DNA of 64,000 nucleotides from Lunularia cruciata. Its lineage: Eukaryota > Streptophyta > Marchantiopsida > Lunulariales > Lunulariaceae. How positions within the stretch are numbered: position 1 is the stretch's first letter; the number at the start of each line of letters is the position of its first letter. Shown here piece after piece: positions 33,477 to 45,874 of the stretch. Location: the NCBI GenBank assembly GCA_948567375.1, contig OX419762.1, positions 4,842,001-4,906,000 of the forward strand, given 5' to 3'. The notes beneath the pieces are model-generated. The model saw nothing but the letters and a program-made list of their open reading frames with translations, made no database searches and was not told where the DNA came from. Both the position numbers and the translations under genes were made by a program.

Positions 33477-33752
33477 GATGAAACTCGTCACCTACATTTG
33501 GGCATGTCGTCGACCAACTCAAATGTGGGCATGATACTGAAAGGCTCGAGAAATCAATATTCAGCTCCATGGCTTCTTGGACGTGGAAGAGTTCTGCCGT
33601 CAAGAATATCTTATTCATGTAGATGAAACTCGTCACCTACATTTGGGCATGTCGTCGACCTACTCAAACGTGGGCATGATACTGAAAGGCTCGAGAATTA
33701 ATATTCAGCTCCTTAGCTTCTTGGACGTGGACGAGTTCTGCCGTCAATAATA
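33477..33752. repeat. 145-bp tandem duplication
   Basis: GATGAAACTCGTCACCTACA begins at 33477 and again at 33622. Both units contain GGGCATGTCGTCGACC, ATGATACTGAAAGGCTCGAG, CTTCTTGGACGTGGA and GAGTTCTGCCGTCAA. The units differ at only a few positions. A plus-strand frame spans part of the first unit only. Confidence 0.9.
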
Positions 33753-34866
33753 AAACCTACACCTGCCGTGGTTATCTGAGTGGCCATCATCAGATTTCAT
33801 CAGTGTATGACTATGCACGCTCAGACGATGGTTACACTTTTGCAACAGAGCGGTCCGATACATTGAATTCAGACGGTCAAACAAGCCTAGATTCAGGGTG
33901 GAGTGAGAAGAAGACCCAAGATAAAAGATCCAGCTATAGGTTTAACAACGCTACCATAGATCACAGGGGAAAGTCCTGAGTTTAGGGCGCTTCGGCAAAA
34001 TTTAGTACATGTACATACCTGCCATGGAACTGGATATTTCCAGCCCTAGCGCTGGACGCCGCAGCTGAGATGCGGTGCTAGCTGATCCAAAGCATTCATG
34101 CCCATACACACTTGAACTCCTGAACTTGAACATTCGTTTATTTGGCATCTGATGCGAAATGAAATTCCTGGCAACGGAGGCAACAATCGCGATGTACAGA
34201 AAAGAATCGTGTCGCTTGCTGCGTTCCAGGGTCTCTCTGATCTAAGCAGGAAAAGTATGGGACGTTTGAAGCTCACAATTCAAGTTCGTAAGATGCTTCA
34301 ATCTTTAAAGATAGACTTAACCACACTCCTAGGTTACACATAGATTTAATTGCACCTCAAGTTGACAGAAATACTAATCACCCCGTTAACTTGACGTGTG
34401 CCAACGTATCCTAAAACAATGTTGTTTGGTTCCGAATCTACTTGACAAAGATTGTCTTAGTTGGCATTGGTCTCTCTATGCTTGTGGAGCGATAAATAGT
34501 GCCTGTTTTGAACCAGCGCCAGACACCAATAACAAATGGGGAATCACTCGTTGGAAGTAATCTCACAGTAATTCACGTGGTTCAGGTTCTGCAGGCAAAC
34601 ACGTTTGGGGCCACTATTCATCTTTGAACCGGAGCACGGTACCCAGACCTTTAAGGCAACATCACTTCTTCGCAAAAGTTTGCAGGTAACCAACAACGCA
34701 GTTGCTGTTCGTCTAATTTCGCGTATCGTTCAATACTCGCTAAGTAGTGTGGTAATTAGTTAGTTAAGGTTAAGTATCATGAGTATTGTAGATAATTATT
34801 TAGTTGATGTGAAGAAAATTCTAATAACTAGAATATAATTTATCCTTAATTTTAAAAGATAATGTA

Positions 34867-34890
34867 GCCCCGTGCATGATGCACAGGGGC
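34867..34890. repeat. GC-rich hairpin in AT-rich DNA
   Basis: GCCCCGTGCAT and ATGCACAGGGGC pair as an almost perfect stem with one bulged A and a one-base loop. It is the only GC-rich block in an AT-rich surrounding. Plant Helitrons often carry a GCCCGTGCA-type hairpin near an end, but no CTRR terminus follows within a few bases. Other origins are equally possible. Confidence 0.55.
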
Positions 34891-35885
34891 CAAAAAGACC
34901 CGTGATAACATACGACGTCCCACTGTTTGCCCCGTTTCCAACAACAATTCCATCATCTCTCTCCGTCCATTATCCCATCTTCTTAAGTAGTTTCATCCGT
35001 TGTCTTAGTCTCCAAACATAGTTTCGTCCATGGTCTCCATCCGTCCATCCATCACGTCCGTCCAACCATCCGTTGTCCTATCCCTAGGAACATTTCCACC
35101 CCCCTGCTCTAGGTATCTACCCTAGTATTAGGTGCCAATCACCTTTTAAAGATAAGTAATTTTTATTACTAACTAGTTTAAATTATTTTTTAATAAATAG
35201 TATATAGAACTATTCTTTCATTTTAGATTTTCTTTATATAATTTATTTTTATATTAAATAATTTAGTAACAAAGTTATTGATTTTTTCTTAGAAAAGTAT
35301 AATATTATTGAAGTCTCATATAGTGAGCCATAGAGAGCCGAGATCTTGACAAATTATCATGGGGAAATTTATTTGATACAGGTTATCATTTTGGGAATGC
35401 AGATTCATCTCAGCCAGATCAAGGTCACCAGATTTTCTTCTATAATTCAACTGCGAGCAAGCGGAGTTCAAGTCTAGTGCGCAAGATGTTTTCTACTCGC
35501 TATTACCGGGCGCAAACGGACCCCTGGTAAATATCACATTTTGTTATAGAAGTGATGAACTGTTTAAATGTGTTTAGAGAATTATTTTTATAAGAAGGAT
35601 TATATTTTTCATGGAATTGCTGGTACTTATAGAAAAATATTTTTATTTAGTTTTTTACCACTTTTGTCTCTTTTAGATCAATTTATATACCACCACTTTC
35701 AAGAATCTTTTTTATAATAATAAGATGAACACGTCAAATTATTGAGTGGTAAAGGAACTTCTAATAAGCACTACATAAATGATTAGTGACTGCTAAACTT
35801 TTTGGATGTGTATTGTGACTCTCTTTTCAAGTATTTACAATTGGGGTTTTACGAGTGCCCATAAGGCTTAAGTCTTCTCTTCTCA

Positions 35886-35965
35886 CCTTTTTTTTTTTTT
35901 TCTCTTCCTTGTACGGCTTGATGGGGTCTTCCCATCCTTCGTTTTTACTACGCGGTCGCTTTTCC
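35886..35965 (+). repeat. Dispersed about 70-bp motif, copy 3
   Basis: A poly-T run is followed by TTCCTTGTACGGCTTGATGG, GGTCTTCCCATCCTTCG and TACGCGGTCGCTTTTCC, in the same order as copy 1 at 32366. This is the best-preserved copy with copy 1. Confidence 0.6.
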
Positions 35966-37115
35966 GTCAATTACGTTTTTACACCGGGTTTAGGTAACGC
36001 GGAATAGGGTCTCACGGCAAGTTATAGCTGTTGGCCCAAAGAGAAGCGCTGGGGGTTTCCAAGGCGATGACTGCAGTGAAGCTAGCGATAATCAAAAGGG
36101 CAAACTTCCGACCTAGTTTGGGTATAGGTCAAAAAGGTAAAAAGATATTGCAAAATATAGCCAGGGGTGGGTCTACCTCTTAAGGTAAAAAGCCAGGATG
36201 GATGGATTTTGTGGTATTCAGGTATGACTGAGCTAAAGTCTCGTGTATTGATGTGAATATATAAAGTCTCTTGAGAAGTAGTGCGGTTAATTTCCATAAA
36301 AATTTGTTATGGGTAATCCGTTAAACAGTTGTGGGTAGTGACCGGAATATTTTATGGATAGAAGTAGCCATAAAATCTTTATGAGAATTTGAAATGATAG
36401 CCCATAAGATTATATGGGTATCAATAAAAGGGTTTTCAAATTTGAATGACAAATGACACTTGTCACTTATTCCTTATGGGGTATTTAAAATGCTTCTTCC
36501 TTCTCATTGTTTCAATTTGTTGCAACGTCTAATTTTGGCACAAGGATGTTTGAATCAATTTTTATTGATACTGAATTTTATTGTTACAGAAGTTTTGTTA
36601 CAGAAATTTGCAATTTCGATCAAGGGATAGAGAATAACTGGAGGAAGTATAGAAATCATTGCAACAACATTAGAGATTTAAGCAACCCAAAAGATTCTGG
36701 CTTCGAGAGTCCAACTTAGTTAGTTTTACAGTTTTACAAACCAAGAGGTTCAAGCAACAAGAGAAAGCAAGCTTAATTGCAAAATCAAAGATGCCATGAA
36801 TTAGGCCTTGGAAGCTCCTCACTAATCACATTGAAAATTTCATGCTTGAGATTGCTTGGTCAACAATTGAAGGTAACAAATTTGGATTTGATCTTGGTAG
36901 AGATTCATCAAATTTAGATTTGGGGATGGAATCCTGGGATTTAGATGAATGGAGTGATGATGAGAACAAAAATATGGGAGAATTTCTTTTAACCTTGTAG
37001 GAGTGCACATCAGTACAAATTCTTCCAAGAGTGAATTCATATACCTCAAAGTACCAAATTTCAAATTGAGTATTTCAAAGAGCTTGACCCTATCTTGTTT
37101 GAAAAATTAACATGT

Positions 37116-37865
37116 TGTAATACTCCAAGGACAAGAGAAGAAAGAGAAACACAATGGAGAAACACAAATTACACACTCAACATTTGGGGCCCCAAAGGAG
37201 CACCTTCTCTTTATTATATAGACCAAGAGGATCTCTTCCAAGGAAGCTCCACCATAGGATTAGGCACACAAATAGGTGACATGTCATCAAGCTCCACCCT
37301 TGGATTACTTACTTGGATGGGTGACATGTCGGTCTAGGTCATATCTGGTTGGTCAAACAAGCTTTGACCAAAGGGAATCTTTTAGGGAATCTTCATGTAA
37401 GAGTCTCAAAATCACGTAAGGTACAGTTGGAAAGCTCTCAATGAGACAAACCAGGGGGAGGGAAGTACAACCTCTTCTCCTTTGGGGTGGGAAAGAATGT
37501 GCACATTTTTTAGGCCGATTTCATCCATTTAGGCCTCCAAAATTGCCTTCAAAGATTCCAGGCATATTTTGGTTCCTACTCTATTAGTAGAAGTCCCCTT
37601 TTGGTGATAACTCTTTCTGATCTGTTTATTCCATCATGTGTAACATCCTTCCAGATGTTACCAAACCAATTCTCACCTTTAAATCATATGTCTAGCTATT
37701 GGTTCTAAGGTTCTCAAGTCTATTTAGGTTTTTGCTCTATTAGTAGAAGTACTCTTTTGGTGATACTTCTATCTGATCTATTTTGACCATCATGTATAAC
37801 ATCATTCTAGATGTTACCAAACCAAAGTTCACATCTAGATCATATGGCTAGCTCTTGGTATTACA
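37116..37865 (-). repeat. 3' LTR of the minus-strand chromovirus
   Basis: 750 bp, collinear with the 5' LTR and with the same two internal blocks (about 37583 and 37739). It is directly preceded, on the minus strand, by a purine-rich tract (37866-37880, AAAAGGAGGGAGGTC), the expected polypurine tract for plus-strand priming. Confidence 0.9.
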
Positions 37866-37878
37866 GACCTCCCTCCTT

Positions 37879-40578
37879 TTAAGACGCAATGTCCTCGTTG
37901 TGCAATTGTTGCTCAAATGCTTGCACCAACACCGATGCATGTGTCAAATTGGCAGCAGGCTCCCAGGTTGCTTCATAGAGGAGGTAACCTTTCCATTGTA
38001 CTAGATAGTCCACCCGCGGATGGCGAGTACCACGTATGCATTTTTGGAGAATACGCTCCACTTCATATTCCTTTGTGCTATCAATGAGTGTCAGACAAGG
38101 TAGACTATCTTGGGTGGAATGACCCTGGCCTGAGCGGGGAGCATATCTACGTAGTAGGGAAACATGGAACACGGGATGGATCTTCATGTGTGGTGGTAGC
38201 TCAAGGTGATAAGCCACAGTGCCGACGCGATGAAGAATCAAGAAAGGCCCAATAAAACGAGGTCTGAGCTTACGAGGTCCAACTAATGTGAGGTTGGTTG
38301 TCGATAGCCACACTTGATCCCCAACATTGAACTCCATGTGCCTACGATGTGCATCAGCATACTGCTTCTATCAATTTTGTGCAATCTATAATCTATGCTT
38401 GGCACTTTCCACACCTTGTTGGATTCTAGAAACAAACGTGTTGACTGCATTGACCTTAGTAGCCACTGGATGGATCTTCATCAAGCTAGAAGGTGTGAAG
38501 GGATGCTCACCATACATGAGGAAGAATGGAGTGACTTTTGTTGATGCATTCACTGAATTGTTGTAAGCAAATTCCACCAACGGGAGTAGGGTGTCCCACC
38601 TCTCTTGCTCTTCTAAGGTGAAGCAGTGTAACATGTCTTCAATTGTGCGATTAGCCCGCTCTGTTTGGCCACCTGTTTGTGGGTGGTAAGATGTGGACAT
38701 TGCCAACTTGGTTTTGAAGAAACCAAAGAGTGTTCTCCAAAACAAACTGGTGAATTGAGTGCCTCTATCAATGATAAGTACTCTAGACAAGCCATGGTGA
38801 GAGAAGATTGCATCTAAGTATAATTGAGCTAGTTGTGGAGCGGTCACATCCTTGGTGGTAGGGCATACATGAATCATTTTGTTGAGTTGGTCCACAAAGA
38901 CCACGATGGAGTCAAACCCTGAGGTGGTCTTGGGTAATTCATAGACAAGATCCATACTCACTTGTTCCCAACGTTGGGTAGGCATGGGGAGAGGTTGAAG
39001 GAGCACTGCAGGTGCTTGATTAGAAGCTTTGTTCTGTTGACAAAGTTGGCAGCTTCGCACGTAGTCCATCATGTTGTTGCTCATCTTAGGCCAATAGTAA
39101 TAGTGCTAGATTGCATCCAAGGTCTAGTCCACTCCAACATGACCTACAATGGCCGAATCATGACATTTCGCTAGAATGGTGGTGTATAATTTTGGGACAT
39201 TTGTGATCCATAATTTACCATCACAAAAGGTGAGTCCTTGGGTGCTAGTGCCGCCTTTGGATGATTGCGCTTCTACAATCTGTAAATCAGTTTTTGGAGC
39301 AGCCAAAATCTCTGGTCAGAATTCAGTGTTAATCTTAACCTCTACCACCAAGTTGTTTGCTATTGGCATGCGGGTGAATGCATCTGCAAGTTGGTTCTTC
39401 CCTTCCACGTAGGTGATTGTCATGTTGAAGTGTTTTTGCCACTCTGCCCATCGAATCTGGCGACGAGATAGATCCTTCTGCATCTCGAGATAGACTAGAG
39501 GTTTGTGGTTTGTCTCTACTACAAATGCCTTCTTGCTCAGATAGTGCTTCCAATGCTTGGTTGCCAGAATGATGGCCAGCTCTTCCCGTTCTATGGTATG
39601 GTAGTTGCGCTCTGCCGGTAACAATTTTGGATGTCATCCATCATGCCACTCTTGTTGTAGGAGTGCTCTTATTGCTACGCCTAATGCATCTGTAGCCAAC
39701 TTGATTGGACGTTTTGGGTCATACCACTTCAAGATTGGTGCATGTAGCAAGGCGGCTTCAATTCTTGAAAGGCCAACTCTTGTGCGGTTCCCCATGTCCA
39801 CTTCTTCCCCTTGCCAAGTAATGCTATTAAAGGCTGTGCAACCTTGGAGAAGTCCTTGACAAATCTATGAGAGAATCCCGTCAACCCCAAGAAGCTCTTG
39901 AGTTGAGTCTGATCTTCTGGAGCACTCCATTTTTGAATAACCTTTATTTTATCCGTCAATACTTGAATGCTCTTTGCACTTACTCTATGCTCCAAGAAGT
40001 CTACTTCAGACTTGCCAAACTCGCACTTTGAGATTTTGGCGTACAATTGATTCTGTCTTAGAATATGGAGGACCTCTCGTAGATGTTGTTTGTGTTCCGT
40101 CATCATGCTACTGTATACTAAGATATCATCCAAGAAGATGATAATGGACTTATCCAAGTATGGATGAAATATGTCATTCATTAGACTCATGAAAGTGGCA
40201 GGTGCTTTGGTGAGGCCAAAATGCAACACAAGATACTCGAAGTAGCCATACCTGGTTTGAAAGGTAGTTTTGTACACATCCTCCTTTGCAATTCAGGTTT
40301 GATTGTAACCACTCCACAAGTCCAATTTGGTGAAGTATCTTGCTCCATGGAGTTGATCAAATAGGTCATCCATGCAAGGTAAGGGGTATTTTTTTATTGT
40401 TTGCTGATTGAGACCTCGATAGTCAATGCACATGCGCATTGTACCATCCTTCTTCTTCACAAACAAGACAAGAGTCCCATATGGTGATATACTAGGTTGG
40501 ATGAACCCCTTCTGCAACATCTCCTCAATTTGAGTCTTACGCTCCTCCAACTCATGAGGTGATAGGCAATATGGGGCC
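37879..40578 (-). pseudogene. pol: RT, RNase H, integrase, chromodomain
   Basis: The minus-strand frame is broken into segments. RT (40578-39730) has [24 protein letters not shown] and the catalytic FLDDILVYS. RNase H (39624-39316) has REELAIILATKHWKHYL and VETNHKPL. Integrase (39084-38386) has the zinc-finger end CQLCQQNKAS and the core DDE residues in MDLVYELP, IDRGTQFTS and GGQTERANRTIED. The C-terminal domain and chromodomain (38337-37879) contain EYEVERILQK and DYLVQWKGYLLYEATWEP. A chromodomain places it among chromoviruses, whose integrase is thought to target modified histones. Several stops and frameshifts mean it is inactive. Confidence 0.9.
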
Positions 40579-40990
40579 TGTAACAATATGGAGTTTAGTG
40601 ATGAAGTCAGTCAGGCTCACGAAGTAGCACATAAGACAAATTAGCCTAGAATATTCCAGAAGTATCTAGGAAGCTTCTTGGGAAGCTTCCTGGTTAGCTT
40701 AGCTTGCACTTTAAGTAATTAGCTTCTAGAAGCTTCCAACTAGCTTAGCTTGCACGCCAAGTAGGCAGTTTCTAGAAGGAAGATTCTTGAGAAGCTTTCT
40801 AGTTAACTTGGCTTGCACTCTAAGAAAGCGGCTTGAGGAAGCTTCTTGAGAAGCTTCTCAAGGGCCTTGTATGCTACCTATAAATACCAAGGCCAAAGCT
40901 CATGCTAGGCATTTGGAGTTTTCTCTCATTCAAGTGTCCCAATGTGAGTTTCCATTCTTCTATTTCTCTCATCGGTTTCGGTCTTTTACA
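40579..40990 (+). repeat. 5' LTR, copy 1
   Basis: 412 bp. It contains repeated GAAGCTTC-type palindromes, including TTCTAGAAGCTTC (40724-40736), and TATAAATA at 40879-40886. It is shorter than the 3' LTR because one GAAGGAAGCTTCTA-like unit is missing. Confidence 0.95.
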
Positions 40991-41353
40991 TTGGTATCAG
41001 AGCAAGAATGGGATGGATGGAATTTATGGACCACCAAATCCACTTCCGCCAAACCATTGGGACTTTCATGTCCAGATATTACCAAAGCTGAAGCTGCAGC
41101 ACAGGCGACCCAGACGGAATTCAATTATCACGCATGCAAACGACTTCAATCGTAAAGCGCCCTTCCTCTGCTCGAGTGCTATCGTTTCACACAATTCATC
41201 ACCTCACGCTTTGGGCAAGATTTTCTACATATGATCACCGTGTCAGAGGAACCCTTGATACTCCTAGTCGTAACTTATGGAGAACAGTGGACGTGCTATA
41301 TCTATGTGTTAATCAACTAGATAAATTGAGGATAGTGGAATAGAGTAGTAGCG

Positions 41354-42253
41354 ATGGCGGCAATACCGGATGTTATCCTTGCAATGCAACAACAAATCGA
41401 GCATCTTACTCAATTGTTGGATGAACAAGACCAGCAACGACGAGAATAGATAGACAGAGCGCCATTTCGAGATGGAGAAGATTGCATTCGATTTCCAAAA
41501 CCCAAGGTGTTTGAAGGCAAGAATCTTCCAGGCACAATGGAGAATTTTGTGTTTGATTGTGAACGTTACTTTGAAGCCACCAATCTTCAAGATGAGCGGA
41601 AAAAAATTCTCTTGGCTTCTAGCCAGTTGGATGGTGTGGCAAAACTTTGGTGGTGATTCCGAGTAGAAAGAGCTAAATGACAAATTGTTACACCAATTTT
41701 GACATAGGCAGAATTCAAGGATGCAATACTTGGTCGATTTCAAACTATAAATGCCACCCAAGCTGCACAAGATAAATTGGTGGAGTTGAGGCAGATTGGC
41801 TCAGTGAGAAGCTACATCACACAATTTCAGAATATCATCATGCAAATTCTAGATATCCAAGAAGGTGAAGTTCTGGATCAATTTGTGCGAGGATTGAATT
41901 CATGAACCAGATTGGAGGTGACCATGCGAGAGCCACAAAATGTAGAAGAAGCCATGCAATTGGCTGAGCATTTTGATTCCTTAGTTGCGACAACTTGGTC
42001 TCAACCTTGACCTACACCAAACCTACCAATACCACGAGTGGAAGAACCGGTACCAACGGAGATTGATGCTATCCAACAAAGATCACTTGGCACAATAGAT
42101 AGAGAAAGATTATGACAAAATGGAGGTTGCTATTATTGTCACCAAGTTGGACATCGCATTGCTGAATGTCCATTTAGGAATGGGCGACCTCGACAAGTTG
42201 CCCAGATGGAGTTTGTGGAACAGAATGATCAGGGAAACAAAGAATCCCATTAG
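41354..42253 (+). pseudogene. gag, copy 1
   Basis: It is collinear with the gag of copy 3 (61175-62074) without net frameshift, 299 codons plus stop. It has a capsid region (FPKPKVFEGKN..., LASSQLDGVAKLWW) and a C-terminal knuckle in which copy 1 reads CYYCHQVGHRIAEC. Stops interrupt it, for example TAG at about 41447 and TGA at 41654-41656, where copy 3 keeps CGA. The slippery heptamer GGGAAAC (42232-42238) precedes its stop. Confidence 0.8.
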
Positions 42254-45200
42254 GAGATTTTGAGCCGCCTACTGGGAGCTTGATTAGTTCCAATGGGATT
42301 GAAGGCTCGACTTATGCAAGTTTGCTTCACTTGCAAGGTACAATATCTAATTGGGGTTTTAGGATTTTGGTTGATTTTGGAAGTTCAGAGAATTGCATAT
42401 CTATGCAAGTAGCAAAGGAATTGTGTATTCCTATCAAGCTAGTGATTGGAAGTAGTTTGATGATGGCGGATGGTAGAAAAGGTTCTGCATTCCGCACCTT
42501 GCATCCTGTTACCTTCAAGATTGGGAAGCAATATTTGGAGTGTATGAGGTTTGTAGTGGCACCGTTACACTATGATATCATTTTGGGTCTACCTTGGCTT
42601 GAACATCATAAGGTTCAATTCGATTGGACCCAACGTCAAATTCAAGTACAACACCAAGGTAGGAATTTCCGATTAGGTTGTCTGGCACCTCTAAGTAAGA
42701 CACCTAAGAATAGTCAGTCCCAAGATGGGAAGTTTGTTGAAAAGGTAGCCATAGAGCAAATCTGGAAGGGAGATGACTCCCAAGATGGGAAGTTTGCCAA
42801 GAAGGCAACGATGGAGCAAGCTTGGAAGAGAGATGAGTCCCTAGAAAGGAAGTTTGTTAATGAAGCAACCATAGAGCAAGCTTTGGAGGAAGATAAGTTT
42901 GTATTCACGGTGTGGATCAAGCTAATTGCACAAGAACAATCTGAGGAGGGCCAGGTGCCACATCAAGCAATGGTTGATCGGATAGTTCAAGAGTTTGCAG
43001 ATGTGTTTCTGGATGATCTGCCAAAGGGATTACCCTCTGATTGAGGTATGCCCTTCAAGATCAAGTTATTGCCAGGGAGTACTCCAGTGAGTAGACCAAT
43101 CTATCGGCTCTCACCAAAGGAGTTTGAGGAGCTGCAAACAACACTTACAGAGTTGTTGGAGAAGGATTTCATACGGCATAGTACCTCTCCGTGGGGAGCA
43201 CCGGTACTATTTGTTCCAAAGAAGAATGGACTTCGTTTCTATATTGATTACCATGGACTCAATAAGCAAACCGTGAAGAATGCATATCCCTTGCCTCAGA
43301 TCGATGACCTGCTTGATCAATTAAGTGGAGCATGCTACTTTTCCAAGCTAGATCTTCGTAGCGGCTATTGGCAAATTCCTATTGAAGGAGAGGACGTGCA
43401 AAAGACTGCCTTTCGCACAAGGTATGGACATTTTGAGTGGAGAGTTCTACCTTTTGGACTCACTAATGCTCCAGTAGTCTTCATGGATCAGATGCATCAG
43501 GTGTTGGATGGACTATTGGATCAGTCCGTGGTAGTGTTCTTAGATGATATCTTAATCTATAGTAGGACAGAGGTAGAACACAAGAATCATGTGTGAGAAG
43601 TCCTAAGACAACTACAATAGTGGAAATTTTACTCCAAGAAGTCAAAGTGTGCTTTTTGGCAGAAGGAGGTTACCTTCTTGGGTCATAAGATCTCATCAGA
43701 GGGGATCAAGATGGAAGAAGAGAAGATCAAGGCCATTACTGATTTGCCTACCCCGAAGGATGCTACCCAAGTACGAGCATTCAATGGATTGGCCAGTTTT
43801 TACCGACGGTTCATCCACTATTATGTTCACGTGGCTGCACCATTGACTGACCTCTTGGGAAAGAACTCAAGCTTCCAATGGACCACCAAGCATGAAGAAG
43901 CATTCCAGAAGTTAAAGCATATGGTGTCTTCAAGACCCATTCTTCAACCATATGATCCTCAACTACCTTGTGTGGTTGATTTTGATGCTTCTAACTTTGC
44001 AATTGGAGTTGTGTTGCAACAAGAATTTCCAGATGGACTACATCCTATTGCCTTTGTGTCTCACCGACTAAATACAGCTGAAAGAAATTACTCTGCTTGA
44101 GATCGGGAACAACTTGCAATGGTATATGCTACCAAGGTATGGAGGCATTATCTCTTGGGGAAACAAGTGATCATGCAAACTGATCACAAGCCATTGTTGC
44201 AGACCTTACACCTAGAGCACATGAAGAGTCAACATCATCGATGGGAAGAGCAACTCCAATTGTTTGACATCAAACTTGAGTACAAACCACGTCGGTTCCA
44301 TGTCATCCCTGATGCTCTATCACGACGACCTGATTTGAAGTCTCTTCTTCTCATCACGACAGCAATTACGATGGTGTCAATTGATCCCAAGATTCATAAC
44401 GAGTTTCAGTTAGCTCTACAACAAGATCCCTTCTTCCAAATGGTACATGGTCGGCTAACAACAAGTGACAAGGAGTACAACACCTTCTCCTTCAAGGAAG
44501 GCCTTTTATTCCATGCATACCGGATCTATGTTCCAGCCAAAGGTGATCTTTGACTTGTGCACCTTCAAGAAGCCTATGATTTACCCATCGCTGGTCACAT
44601 GGGTGTGGACGAGACCTTGGGTACCCTCCAACGTCAATGGTAGTGGCCCAACATGACACGGGATGTTTGAGAATTTGTCCAATTGTGTGAGCGCTGCCAA
44701 CGTAACAAGGCCAGCAACCTGAAGCCGGGTGGACTCCTTCAACCACTTGCCGTTCCATCAGCTCGTTGGGAGCATGTGAGCTTGGATCTCATCACATCCT
44801 TGCCAAAGACACAACAAGGACACACCGCCATCGTGGTGTTTGTGGATAAGCTTAGTAAGCAAATCCACTTGGCACCAACCTGTGATACCGTGGATGCTCC
44901 AACCTTAGCGCAAATCTACTTTGACAATGTCTTCAAGCATCATGGAATGCCACACGTACTCATCTCCGACCGTGATCCTTGCTTTACCGGGAAGTTTTTG
45001 CAAGCACTCTTTCAGATACTTGGCACCAAGCTTACTTTGTCCATGGCCTATCATCCTCAAACTAATAGACAAACCGAACATGCAAATCATACATTGGAGG
45101 ATATGTTGCATGCTTTTGTCAATGTCCACCATACCAATTGGGATGAATGTCTTACCTCTGCCAAATTTGCCTACAACAATTCAAACAGGCAAGCACCGGA

Positions 45201-45874
45201 TTGTCTCCTTTCTTTCTCAATTTTGGCCAAGATCCACTTGTTCAGATTCTCTTCTTGCTCCCCCTCCATCTCAAGTTCCTCAAACTTCCACATTCTTGAC
45301 CACTATATTCCAATCTCTCCAACAAGCCCAGTCTCACCTCCTTACTGCTCAGAATCGCTAAAAACAATATGCGAACCACCATTGTCGGGATCTCACCTTT
45401 GAAGTCGGTGATAAAGTCATGCTATCCTCTTGTAACCTCCCTCTCCCACTTGATACCCAAGTTCGTAAACTTGCCCCTAATTGGATAGGACCCTTTGATA
45501 TCACCCAAATTGTCTCTCCTGTTGCTTATCGTCTTGCCTTGCCTTGTTACATGCGTATCCATCCTGTCTTTCATGTTTCCAAGTTGAAACCCTTTGTTCC
45601 TAACCTCTCTTCCTTTTCCTCTTGAGTCCAACCTCCCCCTCTTCCTATCCCTATCAATGATCATGAGGAGTATGAAGTTGATCGTATCCTTGCATGTCGC
45701 CATATTCAACGAGGCCGTCACCAACATACGGAGTACAAGGTCCTTTGGAATGGGTATCCCCTTCATGATGCCACCTGGGAACCTCTTTCTCACCTCCACA
45801 ATGCACAAATGGCCATCCAGGAATTCGAAGCTTCACTGGTGACAAGGACGTCACCAACTAGCGACGGAGGAATA
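42229..45874 (+). pseudogene. pol: protease, RT, RNase H, integrase, chromodomain, copy 1
   Basis: It is open in the -1 frame relative to gag from 42229. Protease (42340-42620) carries DFGSSENCISM in place of the catalytic D-S/T-G, and the family form DSGSSENC is seen in copy 2. RT (43048-43596) has [15 protein letters not shown] and FLDDILIYS. RNase H lies at 43890-44330. Integrase (44560-45230) has a zinc finger, CERCQRNKAS, and core residues in LDLITSLP, ISDRDPCFTG and RQTEHANHTLEDM. A frameshift occurs near 45190. The chromodomain (about 45665-45830) has EYEVDRIL and VLWNGYPLHDATWEP. In-frame stops at 43042, 43594 and 44098 are all TGA where ancestral CGA is inferred. Confidence 0.85.

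Larger units (their letters stand above)
32201..37110. other. Intergenic AT-rich DNA with small repeats
   Basis: No credible gene. Apart from the short repeats listed separately, it holds a CCGTCCAT-rich pyrimidine tract (about 34960-35085), very AT-rich stretches (35150-35300) and a poly-T run near 35888. Frames here are short and resemble nothing I know. Confidence 0.5.

Noticed and set aside
36082..36297. 71-codon minus-strand frame
   Set aside because: No motif, not repeated, and flanked by AT-rich intergenic DNA.
41309..41770. 153-codon minus-strand frame, repeated at 56492-56953 and 61130-61504
   Set aside because: It recurs only because it is antisense to gag of the three retrotransposon copies.
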